Shown here in pieces: positions 1 to 5,930 of a stretch of DNA of 5,930 nt. A program made the position numbers and the translations under genes. A model generated the notes under the pieces. That model had not been told where the DNA came from. It saw nothing but the letters and a program-made list of their open reading frames with translations, and ran no database searches. The stretch lies in NCBI GenBank assembly GCA_017547395.1, contig JAFYPS010000013.1, positions 1 through 5,930 on the forward strand. Direction: 5' to 3'. This stretch comes from Clostridia bacterium (GTDB taxonomy: Bacteria > Bacillota_A > Clostridia > Oscillospirales > CAG-272). Within the stretch, counting starts at the first letter, position 1; each line of letters begins with the position of its first letter.

Positions 1-282
1 CCTATTATGTATAGTTGCAAATATCTTAATTTTTCTCGCGCTACAAATGAGATGGAACTTATCGCTCGCAGAGTAATTATGGAACTTGAAGGCGAAGAAG
101 GATTTAAGCACATTGACGAATATAGAGATGCTTCTACCGAACGCGGAAAGAAGTTGAGAGTTACTATTTGTGAAAAGTTTAATTTTGCGTCACTTGAATT
201 TCAGTCGCTTGAAGGTATTATTGATGCTATTGGAATTGAGCCTTGCAAACTTTGTACATATTGCTGGAACGGAAAGGAATAA
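1..282 (+). CDS. purF: Amidophosphoribosyltransferase (PurF), C-terminal end only
   Basis: This is the last 93 codons of a gene whose 5' part lies outside the window. The frame is open from base 1 and ends at TAA 280-282, so the ATG at 7 is an internal methionine, not a start. PurF transfers the glutamine amide to PRPP to make phosphoribosylamine, the first committed step of purine synthesis, in the cytosol. The tail resembles PurF-type proteins of Clostridia and Bacteroidota: YSCKYLNFSR (fragment residues 4-13), EMELIARR (17-24), and the terminal CKLCTYCWNGKE (82-93). Cys6 and the Cys82/85/88 cluster fall where Bacillus PurF has the cysteines that bind its [4Fe-4S] cluster, near the end of the protein. 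The N-terminal glutamine amidotransferase domain with the catalytic Cys and the PRPP-binding loop are not visible. The gene sits 5 nt before purM, which supports the assignment. A PurF-like paralogue rather than the sole PurF is possible. Confidence 0.85.
   Translation, partial: PIMYSCKYLNFSRATNEMELIARRVIMELEGEEGFKHIDEYRDASTERGKKLRVTICEKFNFASLEFQSLEGIIDAIGIEPCKLCTYCWNGKE
271..279 (+). promoter_or_regulatory. Ribosome binding site of purM
   Basis: GGAAAGGAA lies 8 nt before the ATG at 288, within the last codons of purF. It supports the start at 288 over the in-frame upstream ATG at 243, which would overlap purF by 40 nt and add 15 residues with no resemblance to PurM. Confidence 0.7.
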
Positions 283-287
283 GAAAA

Positions 288-1337
288 ATGATTAATAAGT
301 CAAAATCTGATAGTTACGCTGCAGCCGGTGTGGATATAGTTGCTGGATATAAAGCCGTTGAGCTTATGAAGCAGCATATCGCACGCACGAAAAACGAAGG
401 AAGCCTTGATGATGTAGGCGGATTTGGCGGATGCTTCGGTCTGCCTGTTGCAGGAATGGAAGAACCTGTACTTGTTTCCGGCACAGACGGTTGTGGCACC
501 AAGGTTAAACTTGCTATTCTTATGGATAAGCACGACACGATTGGTATCGATGCTGTTGCAATGTGTGTGAATGATATTATTTGTGTCGGAGCGAAGCCTC
601 TGTTTTTCCTTGACTATATTGCTTGTGGCAAGAACGTACCTGAAAAGATAGCTGCAATCGTTGGCGGTGTAGCCGAAGGTTGTGTTCAGTCGGGTGCTGC
701 TCTTATAGGCGGTGAAACTGCTGAGCATCCCGGTATGATGCCTGTGGAAGATTATGACCTTGCCGGATTTGCCGTAGGTATCGTTGATAAGAAGAAAATC
801 CTTGACAATACAAAGATGTCAGAAGGCGACGTTGTCATTGCTCTCGCATCGAGCGGTGTACATTCTAACGGTTTTTCACTTGTACGTAAAGTTTTTGATA
901 TTGATAATAATCCCGCTTCGCTTTACGATCCTTGCGATGCACTTTGTGGAAAGAGTATTGCGGAAACATTGCTTACTCCCACGAAAATTTATGTAAAAAG
1001 CGTGCTCGCGCTTCTTGAAAAGGTAACTGTAAAAGGTATCAGTCATATCACCGGCGGCGGATTTTATGAAAACATTCCGCGTTCTGTTCCCAAAGGACTT
1101 ACCGCGAAGATTGACAAGTCTGCAGTAAAGGTACTTCCGATTTTTGATCTTATTGCAAAGACCGGAAATATTCCCGAACGCGATATGTATAATACCTATA
1201 ATATGGGTGTTGGTATGAGCATTGTGGTTCCTGCAAACGAGGTTGATACTGCACTTGAGATTCTTCGAGCAAATGGCGAGGATGCATATGTTATCGGTGA
1301 AATAATCAGCGGTGATGACGGAGTGGTTCTTTGCTGA
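288..1337 (+). CDS. purM: Phosphoribosylformylglycinamidine cyclo-ligase (AIR synthetase, PurM)
   Basis: PurM closes the imidazole ring: FGAM plus ATP gives 5-aminoimidazole ribonucleotide (AIR), step 5 of the pathway, in the cytosol. The protein is 349 aa, close to the usual length of about 345. Family motifs run through the whole chain: YAAAGVDI (10-17), the glycine-rich SGTDGCGTKVKLA (64-76), DAVAMCVNDI (88-97), the signature GGETAEHPGM (141-150), SSGVHSNGFSLVR (188-200), HITGGGFYENIPR (253-265) and YNMGVGM (304-310). This is the two-domain ATP-binding fold shared with PurL, which makes PurM's substrate and is encoded further down the same operon. The start at 288 is chosen from its Shine-Dalgarno sequence and from family length; an in-frame ATG exists at 243. 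The TGA overlaps the next gene's ATG by one base (TGATG), which suggests translational coupling to purN. No motif is missing and no frameshift is seen. Confidence 0.97.
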   Translation: MINKSKSDSYAAAGVDIVAGYKAVELMKQHIARTKNEGSLDDVGGFGGCFGLPVAGMEEPVLVSGTDGCGTKVKLAILMDKHDTIGIDAVAMCVNDIICVGAKPLFFLDYIACGKNVPEKIAAIVGGVAEGCVQSGAALIGGETAEHPGMMPVEDYDLAGFAVGIVDKKKILDNTKMSEGDVVIALASSGVHSNGFSLVRKVFDIDNNPASLYDPCDALCGKSIAETLLTPTKIYVKSVLALLEKVTVKGISHITGGGFYENIPRSVPKGLTAKIDKSAVKVLPIFDLIAKTGNIPERDMYNTYNMGVGMSIVVPANEVDTALEILRANGEDAYVIGEIISGDDGVVLC

Positions 1338-1978
1338 TGTGTACTGAAAATAAAAGAATTGCTGTTTTGGTTTCGGGCGGCGGAACAAACCTCCAGGCTC
1401 TGATTGACGCAGAAAAGCGTGGTGAGCTTGGCAGCGGTGAAATTTCGCTTGTTATTTCTTCAAAAACCGATGTTTATGCGTTAGAAAGGGCAAAGAGTAA
1501 CGGAATAGAGGCTTTGGTTCTTTCGCGTAAGGAATATGCAAACATTTCGGATTATTCGAAAGCTCTCGCTGACACACTTGAAAATGCAAATATTGACCTT
1601 GTAGTTCTCGCAGGATTTTTGACCATTATTGACGAACAGGTGTATGAACGTTTCCCGAATAGGATTTTAAACGTTCATCCCGCGTTGATTCCTTCTTTCT
1701 GCGGTAAGGGATTTTACGGTCTTTATGTTCACGAGGCAGCACTTGAAAAGGGTGTCAAACTTTCCGGTGCTACTGTTCATATCGTTACTCCTGAATGCGA
1801 TGCAGGTCCTATTGTGTTACAAAAGGCGGTAGAAGTAAAGCAGGACGACACCCCCGAGATACTTCAAAAAAGAATAATGGAAGAAGCCGAGTGGATAATT
1901 CTCCCTAAAGCTGTCCGTCTTTTTTGCGAAGATAAGATAACTGTTGTTAATAATAAAGTTTATATCAAAGGAGAATAA
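1337..1978 (+). CDS. purN: Phosphoribosylglycinamide formyltransferase (GAR transformylase, PurN)
   Basis: PurN moves the formyl group of 10-formyltetrahydrofolate onto GAR to give FGAR, step 3 of the pathway. The protein is 213 aa, the normal size for the folate-dependent enzyme (E. coli 212). Visible motifs are the phosphate-binding loop VSGGGTNLQALID (12-24), VVLAGF (89-94), and the active-site segment NVHPALIPSF (112-121). Asn112 and His114 match the catalytic Asn106/His108 of the E. coli enzyme. DAGPIVLQ (155-162) supplies Asp155, matching Asp144. The complete set of residues predicts an active enzyme and makes the formate-dependent PurT unnecessary. The ATG at 1337 overlaps the purM stop by one base. 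An in-frame TTG at 1331 would add two residues, and the nearest GGAG (1320-1323) is 7 nt from that TTG but 13 nt from the ATG, so the exact start is a little uncertain. The next gene begins 1 nt after the stop. Confidence 0.96.
   Translation: MCTENKRIAVLVSGGGTNLQALIDAEKRGELGSGEISLVISSKTDVYALERAKSNGIEALVLSRKEYANISDYSKALADTLENANIDLVVLAGFLTIIDEQVYERFPNRILNVHPALIPSFCGKGFYGLYVHEAALEKGVKLSGATVHIVTPECDAGPIVLQKAVEVKQDDTPEILQKRIMEEAEWIILPKAVRLFCEDKITVVNNKVYIKGE
1967..1973 (+). promoter_or_regulatory. Ribosome binding site of the IMP cyclohydrolase gene
   Basis: AAAGGAG lies 6 nt before the ATG at 1980 and inside the last codons of purN. It fixes the start at 1980 against an in-frame TTG at 1944 that would overlap purN by 35 nt. 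Confidence 0.8.
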
Positions 1979-1979
1979 A

Positions 1980-2696
1980 ATGAAGATTTCATCCATTGCA
2001 AATGAGCTTAATTCTCTTGCATATCACGGCAGAGGCATTATTATAGGTAAGAGCGCTGACGGTAAAAAGGCGGTAACTGCTTATTTCATTATGGGAAGAA
2101 GCGAAAACAGCCGTAACCGTGTGTTCGTTCCCGAGGGGGATGCTATGCGTACCAAGGCATTTGACGAAGCCAAAATGGTTGACCCTCATCTCATTATCTA
2201 TTATCCTGTACGAGTTCTTGGCAATAAGACTATTGTCACTAACGGTGATCAGACTGACACGATTTATGATCTTATGGATAAACAGATGACCTTTGAACAG
2301 GCTCTCAGAACCCGAGAATTTGAGGATGATAAGCCTAACTTCACTCCCAGAATTTCCGGAATAATTCATTGTGAAAATTCTGATATGAATTTTGCAATGT
2401 CCATCCTTAAAAGCGCTGAGGGAGATGACAGCTCGTGTGAAAGATTTACATACGCTTATTCCAACCCGCTTGCAGGCAAGGCAAAGTTTATTCACACGTA
2501 TAATTGCGACGGAAATCCGCTGTCGTCTTTCGAGGGAGAGCCTAAAACTCTTGAGCTCCCCGATGTAGACATTGATGCGCTTACCGATTTGATTTGGACG
2601 AATCTCAATGAGGACAACAAAGTTTCTCTCTTTGTAAGATATATTGACATAGATAGCGGCGAAACTGAAACAAGAATTGTAAACAAGAATGTGTGA
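1980..2696 (+). CDS. purO: IMP cyclohydrolase, PurO-type (archaeal-like family)
   Basis: This is the predicted last step of the pathway: ring closure of FAICAR to IMP. The 238-aa protein does not resemble the MGS-like N-terminal cyclohydrolase domain of bifunctional PurH. It fits the PurO/IMP_cyclohyd family (Pfam PF07826), known best from archaea and also found in Clostridia. Recognisable stretches are YHGRGIIIG (15-23), AYFIMGRSENSRNRVF (34-49), TNGDQTDTIYDLM (87-99), the acidic/proline segment DDKPNFTPRIS (116-126), and HTYNCDGNPLSSFEGEP (172-188). It is somewhat longer than the archaeal enzymes I recall at about 200 aa. No signal peptide or membrane segment is seen, so it should be cytosolic. 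Context strongly supports the call: the next gene encodes only the formyltransferase half of PurH, so the two restore the usual bifunctional activity. The family assignment is by motif recollection, not by a search. The symbol purO is by family rather than by proven orthology. Confidence 0.87.
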   Translation: MKISSIANELNSLAYHGRGIIIGKSADGKKAVTAYFIMGRSENSRNRVFVPEGDAMRTKAFDEAKMVDPHLIIYYPVRVLGNKTIVTNGDQTDTIYDLMDKQMTFEQALRTREFEDDKPNFTPRISGIIHCENSDMNFAMSILKSAEGDDSSCERFTYAYSNPLAGKAKFIHTYNCDGNPLSSFEGEPKTLELPDVDIDALTDLIWTNLNEDNKVSLFVRYIDIDSGETETRIVNKNV

Positions 2697-2700
2697 GGAG
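2694..2700 (+). promoter_or_regulatory. Ribosome binding site of the AICAR formyltransferase gene, built on the preceding stop codon
   Basis: TGAGGAG includes the TGA stop of the IMP cyclohydrolase gene and lies 5 nt before the ATG at 2706. A ribosome terminating on the upstream gene covers this site, which would help couple translation of the two PurH-replacing genes. Confidence 0.7.
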
Positions 2701-2705
2701 CCAAA

Positions 2706-3890
2706 ATGAAAGAATTTGAACTTAAATACGGATGTAACCCCAACCAGAAACCTGCAAAAATTTTTATGCATGACGGAAGTGAGCTTCCTATTGAAATTCT
2801 TTGTGGCAGACCCGGTTTTATCAACTTTCTTGATGCATTCAATAGCTGGCAGCTTGTAAAAGAACTCAAAGAAGCACTCGGACTTCCTGCAGTTACTTCT
2901 TTTAAGCACGTCAGCCCTACCTCTGCTGCTGTTGGTGTTCCGCTTTCTGACAAACTCAAGAAGGCATGCTTCGTTGACGATATTGAAGACCTTGATGCAT
3001 CGCCTCTTGCATGCGCATATGCAAGAGCGAGAGGAACAGACCGTATGTGCTCTTTTGGTGACTGGGTAGCCCTCTCCGACGTTTGTGACGTTACTACCGC
3101 AAAACTTATTAAGCGCGAGGTTTCAGACGGTATAATAGCTCCCGGTTATGAACCTGAAGCGCTTGAAATTCTCAAAACAAAGAGAAACGGCAACTATAAT
3201 ATAGTAAAGATTGACCCTAACTACGTTCCTGCTCCGATTGAGCATAAGCAGGTGTACGGCATTACGTTTGAGCAGGGAAGAAATAATTTTGAGATTAATC
3301 GAGAGCTTCTTTCTGATATCGTTACAGAAAGCAAAGATATGCCTGAAAGCGCTGTTCGTGACCTCATTATTGCACTTATCACCCTTAAGTATACTCAGTC
3401 AAATTCCGTTTGCTACGCGGTTGACGGCCAGGCTATCGGCGTTGGCGCAGGCCAGCAGTCGAGAATTCATTGTACACGTCTTGCGGGAACAAAGGCAGAC
3501 ACATGGTTCCTCCGTCAGCACGAAAAGGTGCTTGCACTTCCTTTTAAGGATACTATCGGACGCCCCGACAGAGATAACGTTATTGACGGCTATATTAATC
3601 GTAATGAAGAGGATGTTTGTGCAGACGGTAATTGGCAAAAGTACTTTACAAAGCAGCCTGAACCTTTAACCGATGCTGAAATCCGTGCTTATCTTGATAC
3701 AATTGACGGAGTTGCACTCGGCTCTGATGCATTTTTCCCGTTCAGCGACAATATTGAGCGTGCAAAGCGCAGTGGCGTTAAGTATATTGCAGAGCCCGGT
3801 GGATCTATTCGTGACGATGTCGTAATTGAATGCTGCAACAAGTACGGTATGACAATGGCATTTACAAAGATGCGTCTTTTCCATCATTAA
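2706..3890 (+). CDS. purH: Stand-alone AICAR formyltransferase (PurH C-terminal domain only)
   Basis: The enzyme formylates AICAR with 10-formyltetrahydrofolate to give FAICAR, step 9 of the pathway. The 394-aa protein begins directly in the formyltransferase domain: KYGCNPNQKPA (7-17) corresponds to the middle of a normal PurH of about 510-520 aa, and the N-terminal MGS-like IMP cyclohydrolase domain is absent. Conserved landmarks are SFKHVSPTSAAVG (65-77), where Lys67-His68 match the catalytic Lys-His pair of PurH, YTQSNSVCYAVDGQAIGVGAGQQSR (229-253, interrupted by no gaps), SDAFFPFSDNIERA (340-353), the glycine-rich IAEPGGSIRDDVVI (361-374), and the typical C-terminus MRLFHH (389-394). The clean start with its own ribosome binding site shows that it is a true single-domain gene rather than a broken purH. 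The partner cyclohydrolase activity is encoded 9 nt upstream. Some authors give the split formyltransferase its own symbol; purH is used here for the domain. The formate-dependent PurP is unrelated and not seen. Confidence 0.94.
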   Translation: MKEFELKYGCNPNQKPAKIFMHDGSELPIEILCGRPGFINFLDAFNSWQLVKELKEALGLPAVTSFKHVSPTSAAVGVPLSDKLKKACFVDDIEDLDASPLACAYARARGTDRMCSFGDWVALSDVCDVTTAKLIKREVSDGIIAPGYEPEALEILKTKRNGNYNIVKIDPNYVPAPIEHKQVYGITFEQGRNNFEINRELLSDIVTESKDMPESAVRDLIIALITLKYTQSNSVCYAVDGQAIGVGAGQQSRIHCTRLAGTKADTWFLRQHEKVLALPFKDTIGRPDRDNVIDGYINRNEEDVCADGNWQKYFTKQPEPLTDAEIRAYLDTIDGVALGSDAFFPFSDNIERAKRSGVKYIAEPGGSIRDDVVIECCNKYGMTMAFTKMRLFHH

Positions 3891-3894
3891 TTTT

Positions 3895-3899
3895 GGAGG
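3895..3899 (+). promoter_or_regulatory. Ribosome binding site of purD
   Basis: A perfect GGAGG core sits in the 13-nt gap, only 4 nt before the ATG at 3904, slightly closer than usual. The start is nevertheless secure because the protein opens with MKVLVVGGGGREHA, the classical PurD N-terminus. Confidence 0.75.
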
Positions 3900-3903
3900 C
3901 TTA

Positions 3904-5172
3904 ATGAAAGTTTTAGTTGTGGGTGGCGGCGGAAGAGAGCATGCCATCATCAAAAAAATCAAAGAAAACAAGCTCGTTACCGAGATTTTCGCTCTTCCCG
4001 GTAACGGTGGTATTGCAAGAGATGCAACCTGCGTAAATATCGGCGCCAAGGATATTGAAAAAATCGTAGCTTTTGCTGTTGATAATTCTGTTGACTATGC
4101 GGTTGTTGCACCGGATGACCCTCTTGTTCTTGGCGCGGTTGATGCGCTTGAGGAAAAGGGTATTCCTTGCTTTGGACCGAGAGCAAACGCGGCAATTATT
4201 GAGGGAAGTAAGGTCTTCTCTAAGAATCTTATGAAGAAGTACGGTATTCCTACTGCTACATATGAGGTTTTTACAGAAATGGAAGCCGCGCTTAAATATC
4301 TTGAAAACGCTCCGATTCCGACTGTAATCAAGGCTGACGGTCTTGCGCTTGGCAAGGGTGTTGTTATTGCAATGACCCGCGAAGAGGCCATTGATGCTGT
4401 TAAGTCTATGATGCAGGATAAGGTGTTCGGAGAAAGCGGAAGCAGAGTTGTTATTGAAGAATTTTTAACCGGACCTGAAGTTTCTGTTCTTGCATTCACA
4501 GATGGTAAGACTGTTGTTCCTATGGTTTCTTCTATGGACCATAAGCGTGCAGGCGATAATGATACGGGACTTAATACAGGCGGAATGGGTACTGTTGCGC
4601 CTAACCCTTACTACACTGACAGTGTCGCCGAAGTATGTATGAAGACTATATTTTTGCCTACGGTTGATGCCATGAATAAAGAGGGAAGATGCTTTAAAGG
4701 TTGTCTCTACTTTGGTCTTATGATTACGGAAAACGGTCCTAAGGTTATAGAGTATAATTGCCGTTTTGGTGATCCCGAAACTCAGGTTGTACTTCCTTTG
4801 CTTGAAAGTGACCTTCTTACAATTATGCAAGCTGTTACGGAGGAAAAACTTTCCGAAGTTGACGTTAAGTTTGCTGACAAGCACGCTTGCTGTGTTGTAA
4901 TGGCTTCTAAGGGATATCCTACTGCATATGAAAAAGGCTTTGAAATAACAATTCCCGATGATATTTCTGATAAGGTATACGTTGCCGGTGCAGCACTTAC
5001 AGGCGGAAAACTCGTTACCTTCGGTGGTCGAGTTCTTGGAGCAACTGCAACTGCTGACACTCTTGCAAATGCGGTTAAAGACGCATATTCTCTTGTAGAG
5101 AACATCACTTTTGAAAACGCATTTTACCGCCATGACATTGGTGCAAGAGCACTCAAAGCTACGGAGGACTGA
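3904..5172 (+). CDS. purD: Phosphoribosylamine-glycine ligase (GAR synthetase, PurD)
   Basis: PurD joins glycine to the unstable phosphoribosylamine made by PurF, using ATP, to give GAR (step 2). The protein is 422 aa, the normal family length, with all parts of the ATP-grasp fold: the N-terminal VGGGGREHA (6-14), GPRANAAIIEGSKVFSK (91-107), the ATP-binding VIKADGLALGKGV (141-153), IEEFLTGPEVSVLAF (184-198), DHKRAGDNDTGLNTGGMG (212-229), and the metal/ATP segment VIEYNCRFGDPETQVVLPLL (281-300), where Glu283 and Asn285 are the expected metal-binding pair. The C-terminal domain ends in YRHDIGARAL (408-417). One variation is APDDPLV at 69-75, where many bacterial PurD have GPEAPL. I believe this is common in Clostridia. 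The last codons carry the ribosome binding site of purL, which starts 1 nt after the TGA. Sitting in one transcript with purF and purN makes sense, because PurD acts between them. Confidence 0.97.
   Translation: MKVLVVGGGGREHAIIKKIKENKLVTEIFALPGNGGIARDATCVNIGAKDIEKIVAFAVDNSVDYAVVAPDDPLVLGAVDALEEKGIPCFGPRANAAIIEGSKVFSKNLMKKYGIPTATYEVFTEMEAALKYLENAPIPTVIKADGLALGKGVVIAMTREEAIDAVKSMMQDKVFGESGSRVVIEEFLTGPEVSVLAFTDGKTVVPMVSSMDHKRAGDNDTGLNTGGMGTVAPNPYYTDSVAEVCMKTIFLPTVDAMNKEGRCFKGCLYFGLMITENGPKVIEYNCRFGDPETQVVLPLLESDLLTIMQAVTEEKLSEVDVKFADKHACCVVMASKGYPTAYEKGFEITIPDDISDKVYVAGAALTGGKLVTFGGRVLGATATADTLANAVKDAYSLVENITFENAFYRHDIGARALKATED
5163..5167 (+). promoter_or_regulatory. Ribosome binding site of purL inside the end of purD
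   Basis: GGAGG falls in the last three sense codons of purD and lies 6 nt before the ATG at 5174. It supports both the purL start and translational coupling of purL to purD. Confidence 0.8.
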
Positions 5173-5173
5173 A

Positions 5174-5930
5174 ATGGTATATAGAATATTTGTTGAAAAG
5201 AAAAAAGAACTTGCTAACGAAGCTAAATCGCTTCTTTCCGATGCACGTTCTTTGCTTGGCATAAACACGCTTACCGACGTTCGCATCATCAATCGTTATG
5301 ATGCCGAGAACATCACAGAAGAGCTTTTTGACTATGCTACAAAAACTGTTTTTGCCGAGCCCCAGCTCGATATTGCAACAAAAGAGGTTGATCTTGGCGA
5401 AGCAGAAGTTTTTGCAGTGGAGTACCTTCCCGGTCAGTTTGACCAGCGCGCAGATTCTGCTGCACAATGTATCCAGATTATTTCTCAGGGTGAGCGTCCG
5501 ATAGTGCGTACCGCAAAGGTTTATGCGCTTTATGGCCAACTTAGCGAATCTCAGATTTCCGAGATTAAAAAGTACGTTATTAATCCCGTTGAAGCAAGAG
5601 AAGCAACTCTTGATTTGCCTCAGACGCTTGCAATGAACTACACCGTTCCAACCGAGGTTAAAACTCTTGACGGATTCACTTCTCTTGACGAAGCGGGTCT
5701 TGCTGCTTTTGTAAGAGAGTATGGCCTTGCAATGGATACGGCAGACATTGCTTTTTGTCAGAATTATTTCAAGAGCGAGCATCGCGATCCTACCATTACG
5801 GAAATTCGTATGATTGATACATATTGGTCTGACCACTGCCGTCATACAACCTTCACAACTGAACTTGAGGATATCAATGTCGAGGAGTCATTCCTTAAGG
5901 ATGAGATCGACGGCACATTGAATCTTTACA
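5174..5930 (+). CDS. purL: Phosphoribosylformylglycinamidine synthase (FGAM synthase, single-chain PurL), N-terminal part
   Basis: PurL converts FGAR, glutamine and ATP to FGAM (step 4), the substrate of PurM. The frame is open for 252 complete codons and runs off the window end. The first 160 or so residues form the PurS-like N-terminal domain of the large fused enzyme, with VEYLPGQFDQRADSAAQCIQII at 82-103 (the LPGQFDQRADSA part is characteristic of clostridial long PurL). A linker segment follows, containing SEHRDPTITEIRMIDTYWSDHCRHTTF (201-227). The WSDHCRH motif, with His221 and His224, matches the conserved histidine region of PurL (EHCRH in the E. coli-type enzyme, WSEHCSYK in the small Bacillus PurL). 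A PurS-like domain fused ahead of this motif means the single-chain form of about 1,200-1,300 aa, rather than separate purS, purL and purQ genes. The AIR-synthetase-like domains and glutaminase domain should lie downstream. The ATG at 5174 follows a good ribosome binding site. Confidence 0.93.
   Translation, partial: MVYRIFVEKKKELANEAKSLLSDARSLLGINTLTDVRIINRYDAENITEELFDYATKTVFAEPQLDIATKEVDLGEAEVFAVEYLPGQFDQRADSAAQCIQIISQGERPIVRTAKVYALYGQLSESQISEIKKYVINPVEAREATLDLPQTLAMNYTVPTEVKTLDGFTSLDEAGLAAFVREYGLAMDTADIAFCQNYFKSEHRDPTITEIRMIDTYWSDHCRHTTFTTELEDINVEESFLKDEIDGTLNLY

Noticed and set aside
7..282. A small 91-aa independent protein starting at ATG 7
   Set aside because: The frame stays open through base 1 and the sequence matches the C-terminal region of PurF, so the ATG is internal to a truncated gene.
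1989..2909. Long open frame of 306 codons on the minus strand opposite the IMP cyclohydrolase gene
   Set aside because: It lies antisense to a recognised gene with a good start and ribosome binding site, and its translation is rich in Cys, Arg, Asn and Ser without a recognisable motif. It is a codon-bias shadow.
3211..3669. 152-codon + strand frame inside the AICAR formyltransferase gene
   Set aside because: It is an out-of-frame overlap fully inside a gene with conserved catalytic motifs, has no ribosome binding site of note, and its low-complexity Leu/Ser-rich translation is not protein-like.
3891..3903. Possible promoter or terminator in the largest intergenic gap, before purD
   Set aside because: The gap is only 13 nt, consists mainly of a TTTT run and the GGAGG ribosome binding site, and has no inverted repeat.
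4465..5292. Open frame of 275 codons on the minus strand opposite purD and the purD/purL junction
   Set aside because: It is antisense to two secure genes, spans their junction, and its translation has no family resemblance and a composition typical of reversed coding sequence.
5159..5845. Open frame of 228 codons on the minus strand at the window end
   Set aside because: It covers the N-terminal coding part of purL, which has family motifs in the + frame. It is antisense shadow sequence.
1..5930. A hidden novel system, mobile element, CRISPR array or RNA gene within the window
   Set aside because: Virtually every base is accounted for by seven purine biosynthesis genes in one direction. 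I saw no direct or inverted repeat arrays, no tRNA-like or riboswitch-like segments, and no compositional break.

Overview
The window is a section of a de novo purine (IMP) biosynthesis operon from a bacterium, most likely an anaerobic Clostridia member of the Bacillota (Oscillospiraceae/Ruminococcaceae-like). That placement is inferred from strong GGAGG-type ribosome binding sites, moderate base composition with A/T-ending codons, a single-chain PurL, and a split PurH activity supplied by a PurO-type IMP cyclohydrolase plus a stand-alone AICAR formyltransferase. Exact taxonomy cannot be fixed from the sequence alone.

Layout, all on the + strand: 3' end of purF (1-282, truncated by the window edge), purM (288-1337), purN (1337-1978), a PurO-type IMP cyclohydrolase (1980-2696), a stand-alone AICAR formyltransferase domain, i.e. 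the C-terminal half of a normal PurH (2706-3890), purD (3904-5172), and the 5' part of a large purL (5174 to the end, truncated). Every junction is tight: gaps of 5, 1, 9, 13 and 1 nt, and one 1-nt stop/start overlap. The window has no room for an internal promoter or terminator outside genes, and no non-coding stretch longer than 13 nt. All genes are intact apart from the two cut by the window ends.

Together the products cover steps 1 (PurF), 2 (PurD), 3 (PurN), 4 (PurL), 5 (PurM), 9 (AICAR formyltransferase) and 10 (IMP cyclohydrolase) of the pathway from PRPP to IMP. The enzymes for steps 6-8 (PurE/PurK, PurC, PurB) are not here and would be expected upstream of purF, downstream of purL, or elsewhere in the genome. 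Any purine-responsive control (PurR site or guanine riboswitch) would lie upstream of this window.

I see no mobile elements, RNA genes, CRISPR arrays or unknown system. The most notable point is the replacement of bifunctional PurH by two adjacent separate genes, one of a family best known from archaea. This is an unusual but not, to my knowledge, undescribed arrangement in Clostridia.
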